Positions 12,087 through 23,986 of a stretch of 53,580 nt of DNA are shown here, in pieces. The stretch's first letter is position 1. Each line of letters starts with the position of its first letter. The stretch is taken from the NCBI GenBank assembly GCA_009695195.1, contig SIBJ01000001.1:1-53580 (forward strand), read 5' to 3'. This stretch comes from Pedosphaera sp. GTDB lineage: Bacteria > Verrucomicrobiota > Verrucomicrobiia > Limisphaerales > JADLHS01. Both the position numbers and the translations under genes were made by a program. Below the pieces are notes generated by a model. The model saw only the letters and a program-made list of their open reading frames with translations. It did not search any database and was not told the DNA's origin.

Positions 12087-12116
12087 GTGAGCCATCCGGC
12101 TCACGGCGCTGTTTTT
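12087..12116 (+). terminator. stem-loop followed by T-run
   Basis: GTGAGCC and GGCTCAC form a perfect 7-bp stem with a 4-base loop (12087-12104). TTTTT follows at 12112-12116. The shape fits an intrinsic terminator on the plus strand, but the nearest upstream plus-strand gene ends 440 bases before, so its use is doubtful. The rest of 12041-12272 holds no gene that I can support. Confidence 0.4.
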
Positions 12117-12272
12117 ACACAAAGGTGCGCGAAAGCAAAGCACTTTGTTCAAAGGCATCAGGACCTTTTGGCCTTGAAGTAGGCCCGCGGGGCGGTCATC
12201 TTTTTCGCCCCTTGAAATTCAGAAACCATGTTGCGCGGGTCGTGGCTGTTCCCAGCTCGCCGTGACCGCCGC

Positions 12273-13046
12273 ATGAACGCCACCCAACCATCGGCGCAGA
12301 AAAACGATTTACGCCTGCTCTCGGTGGTCATCCCGGCGCGGGACGAGGAAGCGTCGCTCAGCCCCACCGTCCGGCATTTGCATCTGGAGTTGAAACTTCA
12401 GGGCGTGCCCCACGAGATCGTCGTCGTGGATGACGGCAGCAGTGACAAGACCTGGCAGGTCTTGCAGGCATTGAAAAAAGAGATCCCCGAACTCGCGCCC
12501 GCGCAGAACACCGGACTGAATGGCTTCGGTCGCGCGATCATCTTCGGCCTGGACCGAAGCAAGGGCGACGCGGTCGTCATCATGATGGCCGACGAATCCG
12601 ACGACGCGCGCGACGCGGTGCGGTACTGGAAATTGTTGCAGGAGGGATACGACTGCGTGTTCGGCAGCCGGTTCGTCAAAGGCGGCGGGGTGATTGATTA
12701 TCCGAGAATCAAACTGACGGTGAACCGGCTCGCCAATTTTTTCATCCGTGTGATCTTCGGCATCAAGTTGAACGACACGACGAACGCGTTCAAAGCGTAT
12801 CGGCGGACAGTGATTGACGGCTGCCGCCCGCTCATCGCGCCGCACTTCAATCTGACCGTCGAGCTGCCGCTCAAGGCCATCGTGCGCGGTTACAGTTGGA
12901 CGGTCATTCCCATCACCTGGCGCAACCGGCGCGCGGGCGTGGCGAAATTGAAGATCCGGGAAATGGGCAGCCGCTATCTTTTCATCTGCATGTACGTCTG
13001 GCTGGAGAAATATTTCAGCCGGGGCGATTACCGGAAACGATCATGA
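12273..13046 (+). CDS. family 2 glycosyltransferase
   Basis: 257 residues from ATG 12273; an upstream in-frame ATG at 12228 would add 15 residues without conservation. GT-A fold signatures are SVVIPARDEEASLSPTV, VVDDGSSDKTW and a metal site MMADESDD (in place of DxD). It also has GSRFVKGGGVIDYP and NAFKAYRRTVID. These are close to dolichyl-phosphate sugar transferases of cell-surface polysaccharide loci. Its stop overlaps the next gene's start as ATGA, so the two are coupled and probably act on the same glycan or lipid carrier. The sugar is not identifiable. Confidence 0.88.
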   Translation: MNATQPSAQKNDLRLLSVVIPARDEEASLSPTVRHLHLELKLQGVPHEIVVVDDGSSDKTWQVLQALKKEIPELAPAQNTGLNGFGRAIIFGLDRSKGDAVVIMMADESDDARDAVRYWKLLQEGYDCVFGSRFVKGGGVIDYPRIKLTVNRLANFFIRVIFGIKLNDTTNAFKAYRRTVIDGCRPLIAPHFNLTVELPLKAIVRGYSWTVIPITWRNRRAGVAKLKIREMGSRYLFICMYVWLEKYFSRGDYRKRS

Positions 13047-13708
13047 GCGCCAACGCCCCCGACGATCTGCAACGCATTTACGAGGCGCGGTTCAACGTCA
13101 ATCTCGATTACCGCCGCGCGGTGTGGCGGGTGTTGATTGACGATTTCTTCCAGCGCTACGTCGCGCCGGAGGCCGCCGTGCTCGACCTCGGTTGCGGCTA
13201 CGGTGAATTCATCAACCAGATTCGTTGTGGCAAGCGATACGCGATGGATCTGAATCCCGACATGCCGCGCCGGGTCGAGGCGGGGGTCAACGCGCTCTTG
13301 CAGGATTGCTCGACGGAATGGCAACTGCCGGAAAACTCGCTGGACGTCGTTTTCACCAGCAATTTTTTTGAACACCTGCCGGACAAACCCGCGCTGGGCC
13401 GCACTCTGGACCAAGCCCATCGCTGTCTCAAACCGGGTGGGCGGCTCATCGCGCTCGGCCCGAACACCAAATATCTGCCCGGGACGTACTGGGATTTTTG
13501 GGACCACTACCTGCCGCTGACGGAATTGTCTTTGCGCGAGGCGCTGGTGAACCGCAAATTCTCCATTGAATCCTGCGTCGCAAAGTTTCTCCCGTACACG
13601 ATGGCTGGCGGCCGGCAATATCCGATGTTTTTTGTGCGGGCTTTTTTGAAACTGAAACCAGCCTGGCGGGTGCTGGGAAAACAATTTCTCGTGGTCGCCG
13701 TCAAGTGA
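13043..13708 (+). CDS. class I SAM-dependent methyltransferase
   Basis: 221 residues. Motif I is VLDLGCGYGEFINQ for SAM binding. The following acidic strand is MDLNPDMP, and LDVVFTSNFFEHLPD and LKPGGRLIALGPN are the usual motifs II and III. The start ATG at 13043 lies four bases inside the glycosyltransferase gene. An acceptor such as a sugar or polyprenyl-linked intermediate is likely from this coupling, but that is inference. Confidence 0.85.
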   Translation: MSANAPDDLQRIYEARFNVNLDYRRAVWRVLIDDFFQRYVAPEAAVLDLGCGYGEFINQIRCGKRYAMDLNPDMPRRVEAGVNALLQDCSTEWQLPENSLDVVFTSNFFEHLPDKPALGRTLDQAHRCLKPGGRLIALGPNTKYLPGTYWDFWDHYLPLTELSLREALVNRKFSIESCVAKFLPYTMAGGRQYPMFFVRAFLKLKPAWRVLGKQFLVVAVK

Positions 13709-13834
13709 GCGAGGCCGTCCGCCATCGCTTGCCCGCCTCCGAACCCCAGACCGACTGATTCGCCGCCGCGTGACGTTGCGAAATGCCGGGCGGTTTTGCC
13801 TCGCTACCGCCTTTTTTTCAGCCATTCTGATTTA

Positions 13835-15367
13835 ATGTCAGGTTTAATCGCCATCGTCGGCCGGCCCAATGTCGGCAAGTCCGCGCTCTTCAATCGTCTC
13901 GTCGGACGGCGCATCGCCATCGTCCATGACCAACCCGGCGTGACGCGCGACCGCATCACCGCCGAGGGCGAGTGGCGTGGACGACCGTTCACGCTGGTGG
14001 ACACGGGCGGCATCGGTTTGCTCCGGCGGGAAAAATCCACGGACGTAATCATCAAGGCCGCCGTCGAGCAGGTGGACATCGCCATCGAAGCGGCGAACGT
14101 GATCATCCTCGTCGTCAATGTGCAGGAGGGCGTCGTGCCGTTGGATCGTGAAGTCGCGCAGCGTCTCCGCAAAAGCGGCAAGCCCGTGCTCGTGGCGGTG
14201 AACAAGGTGGACACGCAGAAAGCCGAGCCGCAGACGCACGAGTTCGTCGCGCTGGGATTTGATAAAATTTTTCCGGTCACGGCGATTCACGGGCTGGGCA
14301 TCGAGGATTTGATCGAAGCGGCGCTTGCCCTTCTCCCCGTCCAGAGTCCGGAGTCTGAAGTCCAGAGTCTGGAACCGGCCGGCGACGGCGAAGCCGCCGC
14401 AACCGTCGCGCCGGAGCCGGGATTTCATCCACCGTCCGGGCCGTTGAAGCTCGCCATCGTCGGGCGCCCGAACGTCGGCAAATCTTCCATCATCAACGCG
14501 CTCACGAAATCCGAGCGCGTCATCGTCAGCCCGATCCCCGGCACGACGCGCGACGCGGTGGACGTTCCCTTCGAAGTGGAAACCGGCGGCGTGCGGGAGA
14601 AATACATTTTGATTGATACCGCCGGGATGAGAAAGCTGCGGCGCGTGGACGACTCGGTGGAATTTTTCAGCGTGCAACGCAGCGAAGAGTCCATCATCCG
14701 CTGCGACATCGCGGTGCTGGTGCTCGACGCGGAATCGGGAATTCTGGAACAGGACAAAAAGATCGCGGACCGGATCGTGGAGAACCGGAAGGCGTGCATC
14801 CTCGTCGTCAACAAGTGGGATCTCTACGAGGAATCCGTCCGCAAGGCGCGCACGGAGGAAATCGCCCGCCGCCATCGCAAGACGAAACACGAGGAGCGCG
14901 AGCGCATGACCACGCTCTCGGATTTCGGCCAGTGGGTGCAGGAGAAATTATTTTTCCTAGACTACGCGCCGGTGATTTTCACGTCGGCAAAATCCGGCTT
15001 TCAACTCGAGCGCCTGCTCGAAGCGGTTCGTTACCTGGCGGCACAGTTGCAGCAGAAGATTCCGACCGCGATCCTGAACCGTACCATCAACGACGCCGTC
15101 GAGCGCCGCCAGCCGGTCAGCGCGCTGGGTCACCGGTTGAAATTCTTTTATGCCACGCAAGTCCGGCGCGCGCCGCCCACGTTTCTGCTTTTCGTCAACC
15201 GCGACGAGCTATTTTCCGACCCCTACAAGAAATATCTCGCCGGCGAACTGCGCAAAGCCTTCGGTTACGAGGGCTGCCCCGTGGTGCTCGTGCCAAAAGC
15301 CCGCCCCAAGACCATCGAATCCAAACAAACGCGCCGCCGACCATCCCGCGTGCCACACCGCCGTTGA
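13835..15367 (+). CDS. der: ribosome biogenesis GTPase Der (EngA)
   Basis: Double-GTPase that matures the 50S subunit, 510 residues. The first G domain starts at once (IVGRPNVGKSALFN, residues about 6-19) and the second begins near residue 208 (IVGRPNVGKSSIIN). Both have DTxG switch motifs (VDTGGIG, IDTAGMRK) and NKxD (NKVDTQ, NKWDLY). A KH-like domain closes the protein. The linker between the G domains carries a heptamer repeat (residues about 169-180). I chose ATG 13835 because homology begins at SGLIAIVGRP; the longer frame from 13796 adds 13 non-conserved residues. Confidence 0.96.
   Translation: MSGLIAIVGRPNVGKSALFNRLVGRRIAIVHDQPGVTRDRITAEGEWRGRPFTLVDTGGIGLLRREKSTDVIIKAAVEQVDIAIEAANVIILVVNVQEGVVPLDREVAQRLRKSGKPVLVAVNKVDTQKAEPQTHEFVALGFDKIFPVTAIHGLGIEDLIEAALALLPVQSPESEVQSLEPAGDGEAAATVAPEPGFHPPSGPLKLAIVGRPNVGKSSIINALTKSERVIVSPIPGTTRDAVDVPFEVETGGVREKYILIDTAGMRKLRRVDDSVEFFSVQRSEESIIRCDIAVLVLDAESGILEQDKKIADRIVENRKACILVVNKWDLYEESVRKARTEEIARRHRKTKHEERERMTTLSDFGQWVQEKLFFLDYAPVIFTSAKSGFQLERLLEAVRYLAAQLQQKIPTAILNRTINDAVERRQPVSALGHRLKFFYATQVRRAPPTFLLFVNRDELFSDPYKKYLAGELRKAFGYEGCPVVLVPKARPKTIESKQTRRRPSRVPHRR
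14341..14372. repeat. CAGAGTC-type heptamer tract in der linker
   Basis: Four imperfect 7-bp units (CAGAGTC, CGGAGTC, TGAAGTC, CAGAGTC) then TGG, in the linker between the two GTPase domains. It is in frame and encodes PESEVQSLE. It follows the same 7-bp rule as the other repeats in the window but is a different sequence. Confidence 0.75.
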
Positions 15368-15377
15368 AGTCCGCCAC

Positions 15378-15412
15378 TTGTTCACCGGGAAGTTGTTCGC
15401 CGCGGTGAACAA
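15378..15412 (+). terminator. stem-loop after der
   Basis: TTGTTCACC and GGTGAACAA pair perfectly (9 bp) across a 17-base loop, 11 bases after the der stop. No T-run follows directly, so a role as terminator is only possible. Confidence 0.4.
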
Positions 15413-15508
15413 CCTGCGCGATTTGAAAATATTTTCGCGAGAAAACCCGCGTCGTTATTGGTGAATAATCTTTCAGCAACTTTTTTGGAAAATTTTTCTT
15501 GGCAGCCA

Positions 15509-15559
15509 CAATTAGTGGTATCAAGATACGGCCCGTTCCCCCACTAATTGGGGAAACGG
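15509..15559 (+). promoter_or_regulatory. structured leader with two mutually exclusive stems before nrdJ
   Basis: CAATTAGTGG (15509-15518) pairs perfectly with CCACTAATTG (15541-15550). A second stem, CCGTTCCCC (15533-15541) with GGGGAAACGG (15550-15559), uses overlapping bases, so only one can form at a time. The 300-base gap between der and nrdJ is AT-richer than the genes and holds no reading frame. Such switching stems suit a leader that senses a ligand. nrdJ needs adenosylcobalamin, but I do not see a proper B12-box. No NrdR-like box is seen either. Confidence 0.45.
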
Positions 15560-15683
15560 TGCCGGGCGAAGCGGTTCGTTTTTCGAGGATTTTAGCTCTG
15601 TTTAACGTCTTTTTACGGTCGCCTTTTTGCCTCGAAAGCCCGGCAGTCGGAACAATTTTAACTGAAATTTCTCTGTGAACGCC

Positions 15684-18600
15684 ATGATTGATACACGCGA
15701 GACGGCTTTGACTTCGGCCCCGCAAACGACCCGCCGGCGAACCTCGACGGTCACCGCGACGCGCACCGCCAAAAACAATCCGCCGCCCGCGAAGAAAACG
15801 CTCCCGCTGCAACGCGTGTTCAGCAACGCGCGCATCAATCCCTTCGACCAGCTCAAATGGGAGCGCCGCACCGCCGAGATCACCGACGACGCCGGCAAGG
15901 TGATTTTCAAACAGGAAAACGTCGAAGTGCCGAAGTCGTGGTCGCTGCTCGCCACGAAGGTCGTCGTGTCGAAATATTTTTATGGCGAGCAGAACACGCC
16001 CGAGCGCGAGACTTCGGTGCGGCAACTCATCCATCGCATCGCGCGGACCATCGCGGACTGGGGCGTCAAGGACGGGTACTTCAGCCAGGCCGATGGCGAA
16101 ATCTTTTTCGAGGAACTCACCTGGCTGTGCGTGAACCAATACGGCGCGTTCAATTCGCCGGTCTGGTTCAACGTCGGCCTCTATCACCAATACGGCATCG
16201 GCAAGAACTCCGGCCAGGGCAACTGGGTTTACAACCGCAAGACCGGCGAGGCCGAACGCGCTTCGACGCAATACGAATATCCGCAGTGCAGCGCGTGCTT
16301 CATCCAGTCGGTGGATGACAACATGGAAAGCATCATGAAGCTGGCGCACGCCGAGGCGATGCTCTTCAAGTTCGGCTCCGGCACGGGCACGGACCTTTCG
16401 CCGATCCGTTCCGCGCGTGAAAAACTCAGTGGCGGCGGTCGCCCGAGCGGGCCGCTCTCGTTCCTGAAAGTTTACGACCAGGTCGCGAACGTCGTGAAGT
16501 CCGGCGGCAAGACCCGGCGCGCGGCCAAGATGAACACGCTCCGTGACTGGCACGGCGACATCGAGGAGTTCATTGACGCCAAGCAGAAGGAAGAACGCAA
16601 GGCGTGGGCCTTGATCGAACAGGGTTACGACGGTTCTTACAACGGCGACGCCTACGGCAGCGTGATGTATCAGAACGAAAACCTCTCCGTGCGCGCCAGC
16701 GACGAATTCATGCAGGCCGCCGCCGCGGGCAAGGAATGGTGGACGCGCGCCACGACCACCGGCAAGCCGCTCGACAAGAAGGACGCCGCCAAGTTGCTCT
16801 TCAAGATCGCCGAGGGCACCTGGACGTGCGGCGACCCCGGCATGCAGTACGACGGCGCGATCCAGAAGTGGCACACGTGCAAGGGCACCGAGCCGATCCA
16901 CTCCACGAATCCGTGCAGCGAATACGTTTTCCTCAACAACACCTCGTGCAATCTGGCGTCGTTGAACCTGATGAAGTTCAAACGCGAGGACGGCACGTTC
17001 GACATCGAGCGTTACAAGGCCGCCGTGCGCATCTACATCACCGCGCAGGAAATTCTCGTGGACAACGCGAGCTATCCCACGAAGGACATCGCGGAAAACT
17101 CCCACATCTTCCGCACGCTCGGTCTCGGCTACGCGAATCTCGGCTCGCTCATCATGAGCTACGGCCTGTCCTACGACAGCGATGAAGGCCGCGCCCTCGC
17201 CGGCGCGCTCACCGCGATCATGACCGGCCACGCCTACGAGCAAAGCGCTGAACTGGCCTCCGTCATGGGTGCGTTCCCCGGCTACGAGAGTTCACATTGC
17301 GCCGGGGTCACCCAGACGGTGAAGAAGAACAACATTGATTCCATGCTCGGCGTGATCAAGCAGCACCGCGAAGCCGTCGAGGAAATTCATCCGAGCGCGG
17401 AGTTCGGTTACTTGAAAGATGAAGCGCGCCGCTGCTGGGATCGCGCGTTACAGCGCGGCGAGCAGGTCGGCTATTGCAACGCCCAGGTCACGGTGCTCGC
17501 GCCCACCGGCACGATTGCCTTCCTGATGGACTGCGACACCACCGGCGTCGAACCTGACATCGCGCTCGTGAAATACAAACTGCTCGCCGGCGGCGGGCTG
17601 TTGAAGATCGTGAACCGCACCGTGCCCGAAGCCTTGCGCCGGCTCGGTTACAGCACCGACGAGATCGAAGGCATCATCTCCCACATCGAAAAATTTGACA
17701 CGATCGAGGACGTCGAGGAAAAAGGCCAGCCCGTGCCGAGCGGCTTGAAGCCGGAACATCTCGGCGTGTTTGATTGCGCGTTCAAGGCCTATCGCGGCCG
17801 GCGCAGCATCCACTATCTGGCGCACCTCAAAATGATGGCCGCGGCGCAACCGTTCATCAGCGGCGCGATCTCCAAGACCGTCAACATGCCCAGCGATTGC
17901 ACGGTCGAGGACATCCGCCAGACCTACATTCAGGCGTGGCAGATGGGCCTCAAGTGCGTGGCCATTTACCGCGACGGCTCGAAACGCTCACAGCCGCTAA
18001 ACACGAAAAAAACCAACGAAGGCGGTGACAAAACCGCGACCGCTTCCACCGGCACCGACACTTCGTTGCTCGAAGCGCGCATCAAGGAACTCGAAACCGA
18101 GGCCGCCAAACTGCGCGAAGATTCCGGCAAGCCGCTCCGCCGTCGCCTGCCCGAGACGCGCACCGCGCTCACCCACAAGTTCGACATCGCCGGCCACGAA
18201 GGTTATCTCACCGTCGGCCTGTTCGAGGACGGCCTGCCCGGCGAATTGTTCATCACGATGGCGAAGGAAGGTTCGACCATCGGCGGCTTGATGGACGCCA
18301 TCGGCACGTTGACGAGCATGGCCCTGCAATACGGCGTGCCCCTGCCCGCGCTCGTCCGCAAGTTCGCGCATCAACGCTTCGAGCCGAGCGGCTTCACCAA
18401 AAACCCCGACATCCGCAACGCCTCCTCCATCACCGACTACGTGTTCCGCTGGATGGCGAACCATTTCATTTCCGGCTATCGCGAAACCAATTCGCCGAAC
18501 CGCAACCAGCCTGAGTTCGCGATGCCCGGACTGATCGAGGAACTAAAAAAAAAGATAAACCGGCCGGTGCCGGAACTGGCGCACTCGACCGACACTGATT

Positions 18601-18812
18601 TGTTGGAAATGGAAACGATCGAACCCGCGCCGGCGCGGAATCTCGCCGCGATGTCCGGGAGTCAAAGCGGAATGACGGTGAAGACCTTGAGCGATTCCGT
18701 CGCCCATTTCCAACAGGACGCGCCGACGTGCCCGAACTGCGGTCACGTCGCCGTGCGCAACGGCGCGTGCTTCAAGTGCCTCAACTGCGGCGAGAGTCTG
18801 GGCTGTTCGTAA
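15684..18812 (+). CDS. nrdJ: adenosylcobalamin-dependent (class II) ribonucleotide reductase
   Basis: Makes deoxyribonucleotides from ribonucleotides using vitamin B12 coenzyme, so it works with or without oxygen; 1042 residues. The catalytic NPCSE (Cys411, Glu413) is present, followed by NNTSCNLASLNL and later LAPTGTIAFLMDCDTTGVEP. After a short helical linker (residues about 775-815) comes a TSCPD-type domain (GLFEDGLPGELFITM). The end is a zinc ribbon, CPNCG then CFKCLNCG, proposed in this family to relay electrons. ATG 15684 is chosen; GTG 15675 would add three residues. Neither has a clear ribosome binding site. The leader upstream is structured and a hairpin follows the stop. Confidence 0.96.
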   Translation: MIDTRETALTSAPQTTRRRTSTVTATRTAKNNPPPAKKTLPLQRVFSNARINPFDQLKWERRTAEITDDAGKVIFKQENVEVPKSWSLLATKVVVSKYFYGEQNTPERETSVRQLIHRIARTIADWGVKDGYFSQADGEIFFEELTWLCVNQYGAFNSPVWFNVGLYHQYGIGKNSGQGNWVYNRKTGEAERASTQYEYPQCSACFIQSVDDNMESIMKLAHAEAMLFKFGSGTGTDLSPIRSAREKLSGGGRPSGPLSFLKVYDQVANVVKSGGKTRRAAKMNTLRDWHGDIEEFIDAKQKEERKAWALIEQGYDGSYNGDAYGSVMYQNENLSVRASDEFMQAAAAGKEWWTRATTTGKPLDKKDAAKLLFKIAEGTWTCGDPGMQYDGAIQKWHTCKGTEPIHSTNPCSEYVFLNNTSCNLASLNLMKFKREDGTFDIERYKAAVRIYITAQEILVDNASYPTKDIAENSHIFRTLGLGYANLGSLIMSYGLSYDSDEGRALAGALTAIMTGHAYEQSAELASVMGAFPGYESSHCAGVTQTVKKNNIDSMLGVIKQHREAVEEIHPSAEFGYLKDEARRCWDRALQRGEQVGYCNAQVTVLAPTGTIAFLMDCDTTGVEPDIALVKYKLLAGGGLLKIVNRTVPEALRRLGYSTDEIEGIISHIEKFDTIEDVEEKGQPVPSGLKPEHLGVFDCAFKAYRGRRSIHYLAHLKMMAAAQPFISGAISKTVNMPSDCTVEDIRQTYIQAWQMGLKCVAIYRDGSKRSQPLNTKKTNEGGDKTATASTGTDTSLLEARIKELETEAAKLREDSGKPLRRRLPETRTALTHKFDIAGHEGYLTVGLFEDGLPGELFITMAKEGSTIGGLMDAIGTLTSMALQYGVPLPALVRKFAHQRFEPSGFTKNPDIRNASSITDYVFRWMANHFISGYRETNSPNRNQPEFAMPGLIEELKKKINRPVPELAHSTDTDLLEMETIEPAPARNLAAMSGSQSGMTVKTLSDSVAHFQQDAPTCPNCGHVAVRNGACFKCLNCGESLGCS

Positions 18813-18831
18813 GCCGACAATGCACAAGACG

Positions 18832-18858
18832 GGCCGGGGAAGAATGCACTCCCCGGCC
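18832..18858 (+). terminator. GC-rich stem-loop after nrdJ
   Basis: GGCCGGGGA (18832-18840) pairs perfectly with TCCCCGGCC (18850-18858) across a 9-base loop, 20 bases after the nrdJ stop. There is no T-run. It is a likely end-of-transcript structure. Confidence 0.5.
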
Positions 18859-18880
18859 TGGGCTTCCCCTCGCCTCCGCT

Positions 18881-18977
18881 TCTTAATCTTAATCTTCCTC
18901 TTAATCTTAATCCCTTTGTTTCCCGAACAGCGAGAAGCCAGGGAGGATTATGATTAAGAGGAAGATTAAGATTAAGA
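18881..18977. repeat. long near-perfect inverted repeat of CTTAAT units
   Basis: Two 33-base arms (18881-18913 and 18945-18977) pair at 32 of 33 positions across a 31-base loop. Each arm is made of tandem 6-bp CTTAAT-like units broken by CTTCCT. It is strikingly AT-rich for this genome. It fills the gap between nrdJ and mfd and ends 50 bases before the mfd start. Confidence 0.95.
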
Positions 18978-19027
18978 AACAGTCCGCGCCTTGACTCGCG
19001 GTCAATCCCCGTCAACCTTCCCTCCGC

Positions 19028-22660
<3,633 letters not shown>

Positions 22661-22772
22661 ACGGCGCGCGACCGGTCCCTGGTCGCAGCGGGTGGAGAGC
22701 GGGGAGCGCGTTGGAAAATCCGGGCGACTTCCGGCGTGCGTAGCTGCTGCGGGCGAGAGACCGCCCGCGCGC

Positions 22773-23534
22773 CTACCGATACGGCTGGTGCAACTCCACC
22801 GGTTTGGGCTTTTTCTTCGCGCGCATCCGGATGTTCAGACTTTCCACTCCCACCGAGAACGCCATCGCGAAGTAGATGTAGCCCTTCGGAATTTCCTTGC
22901 CGAAACCTTCCGCCACCAGCACGCAGCCGATGAGCATGAGGAAGCTCAACGCCAGCACTTTTAGCGACGGATGCTTGTGGATGAAGTCGCTGATGCGTCC
23001 GGCGAAGCACAGCATGAACACCAGCGCAAGGATGACGGCGGTGATCATCACTCCCAGATGTTTGGCCATGCCGACGGCGGTGATGACGGAGTCCAGCGAG
23101 AACACGATGTCGAGCAGCAGGATTTGAACGACCACCGCCGCGAACTTCGGCACGACGCGGCTGGAGACTTCGCCGTCTTCGCCTTCGAGTTTGTCGTGAA
23201 TTTCATTCGTGCTTTTCCAGAGCAGAAATAATCCGCCGCCAATCAAAATCAGATCTCGTCCCGAAACGCCGTGCGGTTTGTCGAGCATCCCGAGCGTCGG
23301 AATCTCGAAGATCGGCGTCGTCAGCCGGACCATGAAGGCCAGCGCGCACAGCAACATCACGCGCGTGACGAGCGCGAGCATGAGGCCAGTCTGGCGCGCC
23401 TTGGCTTGCTGGTCCGGCGGCAATTTGCCCGCGAGGATCGAGATGAACACGATGTTGTCTATGCCGAGAATGATCTCGAGCACGGTCAGCGTGAAAAGGC
23501 TGATCCAGATTTCCGGTTGCGTTATCCAGTCCAT
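22773..23534 (-). CDS. TerC family integral membrane protein
   Basis: 253 residues with about seven membrane segments. The family marks are LEIILGIDNIVFISILAGKLP in the first helices and LLDIVFSLDSVITAVGMA in the middle; the paired acidic residues (ID, LD) in membrane helices are thought to bind metal. Proteins of this class are linked to tellurite resistance or manganese efflux. I start at the ATG before DWITQPEIW (23534); the frame runs on upstream to 23657 without conservation. The gene stands alone and faces mfd. Substrate is not known from sequence. Confidence 0.9.
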   Translation of the reverse strand: MDWITQPEIWISLFTLTVLEIILGIDNIVFISILAGKLPPDQQAKARQTGLMLALVTRVMLLCALAFMVRLTTPIFEIPTLGMLDKPHGVSGRDLILIGGGLFLLWKSTNEIHDKLEGEDGEVSSRVVPKFAAVVVQILLLDIVFSLDSVITAVGMAKHLGVMITAVILALVFMLCFAGRISDFIHKHPSLKVLALSFLMLIGCVLVAEGFGKEIPKGYIYFAMAFSVGVESLNIRMRAKKKPKPVELHQPYR

Positions 23535-23710
23535 AGTGCGGCAGATGCTTTGCGAACCGCGCCGAAAGTCAACCGCAACCCGCCGGCCCGCGCCGTCCGC
23601 AAAAAAACTCTCACGCCGTACTTGACGCCATAACCAGTCGGCGCAAGATGCCGTCATAACTGGAAACAGGCGGCGAAGTTATTTTTCGCTGAAAGAAAGT
23701 TTGGTGACCT

Positions 23711-23986
23711 ATGAAAACTCGCATTGCTTTTCCGCTTCGTTCGCTCGTCCTGGCCGGCACATTCGCCGGGCTGGCCGCGCTCAACTCGCCCGCGCAAACC
23801 AGCCCCAACCTTCCCGTCGTCACGGTTCACGCGTCGGATGCGAGCGCGTCCGAGTCCGGCGACCCCGGTCGCTTCACGCTCGTCCGCAACGGTCCGACGA
23901 ACGCGGCGCTCTGCGTGTTTTGCGAACTCGGCGGCACGACGTCCAATGGCGTGGACTACGCGACGATCCCATTGAGGAGACAGATT
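23711..23986 (+). pseudogene. fragment of an exported Calx-beta domain protein
   Basis: It begins with a good signal peptide (MKTRIAFPLRSLVLAGTFAG, cleavage near SPAQT). It then has the first strands of a Calx-beta domain: VVTVHASDASASESG, RFTLVRNGPTNAAL and SNGVDYATIP. There the domain is cut off and the frame runs directly into the next gene's leader (LRRQIMKTLLKRL). A complete Calx-beta domain is about 90-100 residues; only about half is left. It is probably a deletion relic of a large surface protein. Whether it is still translated as a fusion with the following gene is open. Confidence 0.65.

Noticed and set aside
12158..12367. A 69-codon minus-strand frame ahead of the glycosyltransferase
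   Set aside because: Overlaps the conserved start of the glycosyltransferase and has no start signals or similarity.
15541..15660. Cobalamin riboswitch before nrdJ
   Set aside because: GGGGAAACGGTG recalls part of the conserved core, but the rest of the core and a proper B12-box are not seen. I only call a structured leader.
15195..17243. A 682-codon open frame on the minus strand
   Set aside because: It runs antisense to der and nrdJ, both certain. Its composition is that of a G/C-rich antisense frame, with no recognisable domain.
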